Source: Lasiosphaeris hirsuta
Taxonomy: Eukaryota; Ascomycota; Sordariomycetes; Sordariales; Lasiosphaeriaceae
Length of the DNA stretch: 64,000 bases
Direction: 5' to 3'
Assembly (NCBI GenBank): GCA_030549175.1
Contig: JAUKUA010000002.1
Span: forward strand, 4,836,001-4,900,000
The number at the start of each line of letters is the position of its first letter. Within the stretch, counting starts at the first letter, position 1. Shown piece by piece: positions 57,224 to 64,000 of this stretch. The notes beneath the pieces were generated by a model that saw nothing but the letters and a program-made list of their open reading frames with translations, was not told the origin of the DNA and did no database searches. The translations under genes were made by a program, and so were the position numbers.

Positions 57224-58264
57224 GAAATATCAATTATAGACACAGGGCTTTGTAATCTAGTCTACCATAACTCTCCCATCCTCCTTTACGTTAGATAAAC
57301 CTTGGGAAATCCAAAGTGTAGGCGGCTCCGTGAGCGTGTAACTTTACCTAAGAAATAGGTTACCTTCCTCTAATCTATCTTTTCATATCTCAATATGAGC
57401 TTAAGAAATCTTAACTATAGGTAGCTCTGTAAGCATGAAATCTTACTTAACTATCATCTTCCTTTATACTCAACGACCTTAAAGAAATCTTAACTATGGA
57501 TAGCTCTATGAGTGTATACTCTTACCTAAGAAATATCTCATTCTCCTTTTGCATTTAACGACCTTAAGAAATCTCAACTGTAGGCACTCTATGGGGGCTG
57601 TCAAGGCTTTAAAATCTAACTAAGAACTATTATCTTCCCTCATCTGCCTTTTAAATATTAATACGGCCTCAAATGTTAACTGTGGAGCTCTGTGAGCTTG
57701 CAATCTATCCTAAGAACCATTTTGATACTACCTCAAATCTTAACTCTTGGCGTTGTAATCTCTCAATATGAGCTTAAAGAAATCTCAACTGTGAGGCTTT
57801 GTAAACGTCTCTATGGGCTGATGGTTTGTTTATCTAACACTCCTCCTTCATACGTTAGATATATCCTTGACAAATGTTAACTAGGTAGCTTTATAAGTAT
57901 ATAATCTTACATAAGAAACATCTTGATACGGTCTTAAATCTTAACTCTGAACGTTATAATCTACTTACCCAACTCTCTTATCCTTCTTTAATACTTGATA
58001 GGTAAGAAATATTAATTCTAGATATTATATTTAACCTAAGAACCATCTAGATACAACCTTAAAGAAATGTCAATTTTAGACGGCTCTATAAGTGATATAA
58101 TCTTTTTACCTAACTCTCCTTACGTTAGATATACCTTAAGAACTACTGGAGACTTTATAATCTTGCCTGGAATTATCATCTACCTCTCATCTACCTTTGC
58201 ATCTTAATATAACCTTAAATTTTAACTATTAGCGGCTTTATACGTTGTAATCTTACTAAGAAAT
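57224..58264. repeat. Degenerate tandem array, part 1
   Basis: Repeats about 75-95 bases apart of the pattern CTTAAGAAATCTTAACTATNG, then GNAGCTCTNTNAGCNT and ATCTTACCTAAGAA. Clear examples are near 57402, 57481, 57554 and 57776. Continues after the LTR at 58739. No gene is seen. Confidence 0.65.
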
Positions 58265-58738
58265 TGTCACATCCCACTTCGTGACAAGGAGTCATGTGAC
58301 ATAGAACACATAATTGGACGGCGGAACAGCCAATCGTACGACGACGCTCTCGTGCTCTCTCCACTCTGTCACGGAGCGACAGAGCAAACAGATAAGGACG
58401 CTCCTAGTTCCCCAGCACTCCCACACAGGGCAGCAGAGTAGGCAGATCAAAGAATACAATCTACTTGATATGACTACCCACTAGATAGGTATAAGTAGCC
58501 AACGTATTAGACACCTTGGAGCGTGAGGATTCTTGTTCCTCACGCAAGCAATTACATTCTGCTGTATCCCAAAGTTTACTCTATAACTCTGGCGATAGCA
58601 ATCTGTTTGACAGAGTGTGAACCCCGTCTAAGAACCTTACCTTCCAATTAATCAATCCTCCCGTTCTATTAGGCGTTCTGCCTAGCGATCTGTCATTCAA
58701 CACTGAGTAGCCCTCTACTCAGTACACAGGTTGTAATA
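58265..58738 (+). repeat. Third LTR family, solo LTR with target duplication
   Basis: 474 bp, TGTCACATCC to GGTTGTAATA (TG...CA type with one RIP change at the end), flanked by GAAAT on both sides (58260-58264, 58739-58743). Nearly free of RIP, unlike its neighbour 1.5 kb away. Inserted in the tandem array. Confidence 0.88.
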
Positions 58739-59092
58739 GAAATATCATCCTCTTTTATACTTAACGACTTTAAGAAATCAAACTATAAGTATCTCTATGG
58801 CTAAAATCTATTTCTTAACTTTCCTCTATACTAAATATAACCTCAAAGAATCTTAACTATATGTAGTTAATAAGCTTTAATCTATTTACCCTCTACTATT
58901 CGGCTTATCTACGTTTTCCACCTTTACCTCGACAACCTTAAATATTAACTATAGGTTATAATCTTAAGAAATATCAACTCTAGTTATTATAATCTTACTT
59001 AAGAATTATCCCGTATGACCTTAAAGAAATTTCGAGATAGCTCCATACACGATGTAATTTATTTACCTAACTCTCTTCTTTTATAAAAGATA
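58739..59092. repeat. Degenerate tandem array, part 2
   Basis: Same pattern as 57224-58264, resuming after the LTR insertion and running to the TA where the pogo-like element starts. Confidence 0.6.
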
Positions 59093-59094
59093 TA

Positions 59095-60059
59095 ACGTAC
59101 GTGATAAGCGAGTGATACAGATAAGCGAGTGACACACTTTCTACCACCTCAATATAACCAACGTCAATTACACAACCATAATACTAGGAAACAACAATAA
59201 CTAAATCAGAAACAGATGAATCAGACGACTCTACAGCCTCCTTACATGTACGTACATTATAGCCAGGCCTTCCGTACACGCTACAGCACCGAATCTTCGT
59301 ACGAGACCCCCCTGAACCACTACCATTTTGCCGTGTTTCCTAAATTACCTACTCACCCATAGCCTTCTGATCCAGTAGATCCTATACCTCTTGTACAGTA
59401 AGTAACCCTCTAAGCCGTACACGTGTTTTTTTAGCTCTCCGTCACTTACTAAGCCCCTTATTAGCCTTTCGAAGTACTGAGACCTCTATACGTAGAAAAG
59501 CCACTTCGTATATCACAGCCATCGTACCTTTAGCTAATTGGTCCATAGTAGTTAACATTAGGGTTAGAGAGCTACCTTGATAGTTAGAAATTTAAGTTTT
59601 GATAAATGCTGACTATGAGTTAGCCTCTCGAGGGTTATATAATGTTTAGGAGATCTAATATAATACTGTAGTTAGGCTTGAGGCTAGGGGTGTTAGAGTC
59701 CGGATACGCACATCCAACGTAGATATTACCCTCTCTGGGTCGTATGGTATAAGACCGGCTCTAGTAAAACCTTTCTAGATATTCTTTTCTATGATCGAAG
59801 TAAAAAATACTTCTTTAAACTTACAAAGAAACTTTAACTTACTGATATGTATAATGTTTATCCGTATCAACTACTTAATTTAGTAGCTATACACTTTCTT
59901 TAACGGCCTAAAACAACTAACATCTAATGGCTAAAGTAGATGTGAAGAGTACGGAGGTATATAGAGTATGATGATATTATACTCCTGGCAGTAGGTCTCG
60001 AATTCTTCGGAGTGGTAGCTATCGTAGCCGTCGAGAATCAACAGTCGGTATATACCTTT
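59095..60059 (-). mobile_element. Pogo-like transposon fragment
   Basis: Begins after TA (59093-59094) with the inverted repeat ACGTACGTGATAAGCGAG and follows 22767-23730 of the complete element closely. At 60060 it is cut by the Chromo-1 LTR. Only the 3' half of the transposase region is present and it has many stops. The other half would lie beyond the window. Confidence 0.85.
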
Positions 60060-61372
60060 TGTGACACAAGCCAGCCCTAGGAGGTCTGGGGTGTGACAAC
60101 TACAAGGTGAGATATCAAATGAAGAGTCAGACTGTAGAGCTTTAACCTTTTCTTAACTCTCGACTTAACCGTTCAGCGAACCATCCCGACAATTGCTATT
60201 GGTCTAGTTCAGAGCTTTCACACGATGAACTCAGGGACTTGATCTTCGCAAGGCTAATAAGCACAAGGTCTGATTTAGAGGTTTAGAACAGAACGGTGAG
60301 GGAGTTAACTGTCGTAATGTAAAGTGGTAGAGAGCCAGGGAGAAGGAGGTTCAGGGAGATGGAATGATCTAACAGAAGATAAGACATAATGCTTCGTAGT
60401 TATAAGTCAGGAGAAACAGAAGGGTTCACAAGGTTATATTACCCCTCAGCTTCACCGAAGTTCAACTGATAATCTTTCTAGGTTTGTCCAAAGAGAACTA
60501 GGGAGCTTCTTCCTCTTGAGGATCCATCGTAGTATACCTGTCCTACTTATGGAAGGCTATATATAAGATATAAAGATACCAAAATACCTGAAGGATCTTC
60601 CTAGCCGCCTGTCGGTCCCGAATCTCCTTTCTAGCCGCCCGTCTCTCGCGCCTTACAAATCCGTGGCTACATACTAAGTAAAGCCGGCCTATTACACATT
60701 GGTCCATGGCCAGTATTAGTACTTATCCATATAGCTTTAGCGGCATAGTATCTATTGCTATAGGTGTTCCTTTATGTCCTTGGTACTTACGTTAGCTATA
60801 ATGCTATTAGGTCGATCCTATGTCGGCTGTCATAGTAACGGTTCCCTTCGTGACTTATACGTAGGGGTCGCGGCTACCTGTTACTACTAAAGCTAGACTC
60901 CGGAGAACGTCGGGTTCTAGGTCTTCTAAAGGAATGTTAACGATAGTAAGGAGGTTTATAATTTAAAAGACTAGCTGTAGGGTCTAGGTTGACTGTGTAG
61001 GCTCTGACCACGATGTTAAGGTTAAATGGCTTGTCTATGACAAATCTAAAGTCTAATGACGTTATCTAACGTAGGTAAGATCTGTTATACGGCTACTCTA
61101 ACTCGTGAGTAGTTTTGGTCATTCCGTCGTAACCCGTAGGTACTTATGAGAATCCGCTGACCTACGTGCCAGCTGAGTAGGTTACAAGCTACGTGTAGGA
61201 TCATGTCCTAAGGTTAAGCTATGTTATAGCCTTTCTCTGTGATAGTTCCCTTATCTACGTAATCGTGGGTTAATAGATATATACTTTTTGTATATAGTTC
61301 GTGCCGTTAGTATAGGGCTCGGTCAAGGAGGTCAGTGACCCTGTTAACCTAAGTGAGCTTACTAGTATAATA
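60060..61372 (-). repeat. Chromo-1 3' LTR, reverse
   Basis: 1,313 bp from TGTGACACAAG to AGTATAATA, inserted in the pogo-like fragment. It is followed directly by Chromo-1 internal sequence, as at 4902. Confidence 0.9.
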
Positions 61373-64000
61373 CCATCCCCCTCCTAGAAGGACTTATCTC
61401 AAGTCCTAGGGTTAAGAACCCTAGGGTCTTTTAGCTTATATAGGTACTTAATGTAGAAGTCCCAAAGTTTCTAGATGTTAAAGAAGTGTTTATATGGTTC
61501 CTAGGTCTAATCCTTCTCTTCGGGGTATCTATCCCATTTAACGAGATATTTTACTATCCTTTTCTTAGTATAGGAATTTATAATTTCTTCTACTACGAAT
61601 TTCTCAAAGTAAACATCTCCTACTTGCTCCAAGACCTAAATAAGGTCAGGGATCGGCTAAGAGCCGGTTCGGAAAGGTTTAATAAGAGAGACATAGAAGG
61701 TAGGATAAATTTTCTAACGCTTCGGAAGTTCGAGTTTCATAACTATGGGAGATATTATCTTAGAGATTTTAAATAGGCTGAGTAACTTTCTGTCTAGCTT
61801 TTTGGAAGGTCTCTTAGTCTTAATATTCCGTACGTTAAGTATTACTAGTTACTTTTTCTCAAAGGAAGATATTTCCGTTTACTTCCGATCTATATACTTT
61901 TTTATCTGTTCCTAAGATTTCTTAAGGGTTTCGTAGAGGTTCTCATAAACCGTGGTCATCTAATGTATTATAATTTTATTATACGGGTTACGTGTAGATT
62001 TATTAGGTAGGTTATTCGTGGCCGGATGATATCCGTAGTTAACGTAGAAAGGAGAGCTACTAATAGAAGTCGACCTAGTGTTATTTTATGTAAATTCGGC
62101 TGTAGGTAATAAAGTGTCCCAGTTATTTATCTCATAGTTAACGAAGGCTCTGAGGTAAGCCTTGATATACTAATTAAGACGTTTAGTCTAACTATCTATT
62201 TCGGGGTAGAACGAGATTAATATCTTTAGCTTAACTCCGACGTATTTAAGAAAGTCGTACCAAAGGCCTATGTTAAATCGTAAGTCCCGATCAGAGATGA
62301 TATCAAAGGGTATACCGTGGTATTTCTAGCATTTGTAGGTAAAGAGAGAGATTAAGTTTTTTATCTTCTTAGTGTTATCCTTTAAAGGTATAAAATGTAC
62401 TATCTTAGTAAAGGTATCGATAATGACTTAGATAAAATTATATCTATTAGAGAGAGAAAGGTCTATTATGAAGTCTATTAAAATAAGCCTCTACGGGAAA
62501 TATTCTAGCTCGATAAGATAAAATAGTCCGAAAGGAAGGTAACGTCTTAGCTTGTTACTTTGACACTTATGATAAGAGTATATAAAGTCAGTGACGTCTT
62601 TCTTGAGATTCTGCTAGAACATGTACCGTCTGATAAGTTTAACGGTCTTATTTATACCTATGTGGCCTACTACTTTAATGTCGTGTTTAGAACGGATGAT
62701 CTAGATCTTAAGTTCCTTGTTGTTAGAGATCTAGATACGATTCTTTATAAATAAGATTCCGTCTTCGTTAGTTATGTCTTTTCTAAGGGAAACCAAGGCC
62801 TTTTAATAAGTCTCGTCTATAAAGGTAGTAACTTTAATTTACTCGAAGAATTCTTCGTTCCATTTTAGTGTTGAAATGTTATAAAGACGTACTTTTAAAA
62901 ACATAAATATAAGAACTTTAGAATGTAAGAAATGTTCTTTGTTTAAAACAGAGGTTATTAGTTAGTTTTTATCCCCCCTTCCAGAAGGTACTTTTCGTGC
63001 TGTAAGAGAGTATTTGCCTTAGCATTTTGTGTACCGGGACGGAAATTAATGACGAAATCGAAGGTAGTAAGCTACTAAGCCTATCGGGCTTAGTAGCAGT
63101 TAAGGACCTTGGTAGTCTAGAAGTATTCTAGATTATAATAGTCTAAGAAGACCTCGATATGATATTTAACTCTTTTAAAGTAATATCTCTAACGTTAGAA
63201 GTAATTAACTATCGCTAAGAGTTCCTTATCGTAGATCTCGTAGTTAATTTCTATAGGAATTAGCTTCCTTAAGTAGAATATTATAGGATATATCTTGTCG
63301 TTATCTTACTTCTATGATATTATTTCTTCTAACGTATAGTCTGACGTGTTAAGTTCGATAATAGGTAGTTTATTAAGGTTAAAATAGACTAGAATAGAAG
63401 CTTCGGTAAATGCTTTCTTTAACGCTTTAAATGCCGTGTTCATTTAGTTGTTCTATGTCTAGGTCTTTTAGGTAAGGTTTGTAAAATCAATAAGTAACTT
63501 AGTAATATGTAAATAGCCTTTGATATAGTACCTATAAAAGTTTACAAATCTATTAAATTACTAAACTTCTTTTACCGATTTTAGCTATTCTTATGAAAGG
63601 ATATATTCTATCTTATCCTTCGATATTATGATACCTTTAATATTGATAATATAGCCTAGGTATTCCAATTCCTTAGTATCTTATATGTATTTAATAAGAT
63701 TAATAGTTAGATTATATTTCTAAAGTCACTTAAGGACTTTAATAACAATTTTGTCATGTTCCATTTTAGAACTTGTATAGATAAGAAAGTCGTCAATGTA
63801 AGACAGGAGGCCTTAATCAATAAGGTCTCGAAAGATATGATTTATCATATCTTAAAAGGCCATAGAAATATTAGTAAGGCCGAAAGACATTACGTTAAAC
63901 TTAAAAAGACCGTAACAAGTTCGAAATGTTATTTTCTACTTATAATCTTTTTTTATCCGAATCAAATTAAAGCCTAATTTCAGATCTATCTTTATAAAGA
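61373..64000 (-). pseudogene. Chromo-1 pol, 3' part, running off the window
   Basis: Colinear with 4902-7530. From left to right on the plus strand: chromodomain about 61.45-61.62 kb, integrase about 61.92-62.78 kb, RNase H about 62.96-63.43 kb and reverse transcriptase from about 63.56 kb to the edge, where the minus strand reads FGLTN and DMINHIF. Several short plus-strand frames (61486, 62560, 63756) are antisense shadows. RIP stops throughout. The 5' LTR lies outside the window. Confidence 0.85.

Noticed and set aside
57224..59092. CRISPR-like array
   Set aside because: Spacing and repeats are degenerate, the context is fungal, and there are no conserved direct repeats with unique spacers.

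Overview
The window looks like a filamentous ascomycete (Pezizomycotina) chromosome. About 59 kb of the 64 kb is AT-rich repeat sequence. It is saturated with TpA and poor in CpA/TpG, the footprint of repeat-induced point mutation (RIP). A small island of ordinary composition (about 47.2-51.9 kb) holds the only recognisable host genes, and these belong to a mating-type (MAT) locus: 49-nt-class introns, a CT-rich promoter and two HMG boxes of the MAT type. The species cannot be named. A MAT1-1-3-like HMG box next to MAT1-2-1 would fit Sordariomycetes or Leotiomycetes.

Repeat nest, 1-47.1 kb. Two Ty3/gypsy chromoviruses, called here Chromo-1 (8.7-8.8 kb, LTR about 1.32 kb) and Chromo-2 (9,668 bp, LTR 234 bp), are inserted into each other. 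An old plus-strand Chromo-2 (2270-3574, 22087-22766, 24630-25675) was hit by Chromo-1 (3575-22081, duplication GCTAA), which was hit by a second Chromo-2 (9274-18941, duplication ACTAA). The old copy also took a pogo-like DNA transposon (22767-24627, TA duplication) and abuts another Chromo-2 (25676-35343). Next come a rearranged Chromo-1 fragment (35344-36597) and a complete Chromo-1 (37352-46078, duplication GGACC) sitting inside another Chromo-1 LTR. All are dead by RIP, mostly by C-to-T or G-to-A changes without indels. The two full Chromo-2 copies have exactly equal length.

MAT island, 47.2-51.9 kb. A minus-strand gene of unknown function (47451 to about 48420) carries RIP-type stops. 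A shared promoter and exon (48945-49350) encode the N-terminus of MAT1-2-1. They run in frame into a low-complexity linker and a MAT1-1-3-like HMG box, ending at 50225 (397 aa chimera). The real MAT1-2-1 HMG box and C-terminus lie on the minus strand (51398-50623), cut off from their first exon. Two perfect 153-bp inverted repeats (49198-49350 and 51399-51551) lie inside the coding sequence and bound a 2,048-bp segment. Flipping that segment would put the shared 5' exon in front of the MAT1-2-1 HMG box instead. A near-perfect 60-bp palindrome made of the repeat's own core lies directly outside the right repeat. This recalls the MAT inversion of Sclerotinia sclerotiorum, but here the flip would swap the DNA-binding domain attached to one promoter.

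Right flank, 51.9-64 kb. A degenerate AT-rich tandem repeat is followed by solo LTRs of three families, one with a CTTAT and one with a GAAAT duplication. Then come a second degenerate tandem array, a truncated pogo-like element and the 3' part of another minus-strand Chromo-1 that runs off the window. No tRNA, rRNA or CRISPR array was seen, and neither APN2 nor SLA2, the usual MAT neighbours, is present.
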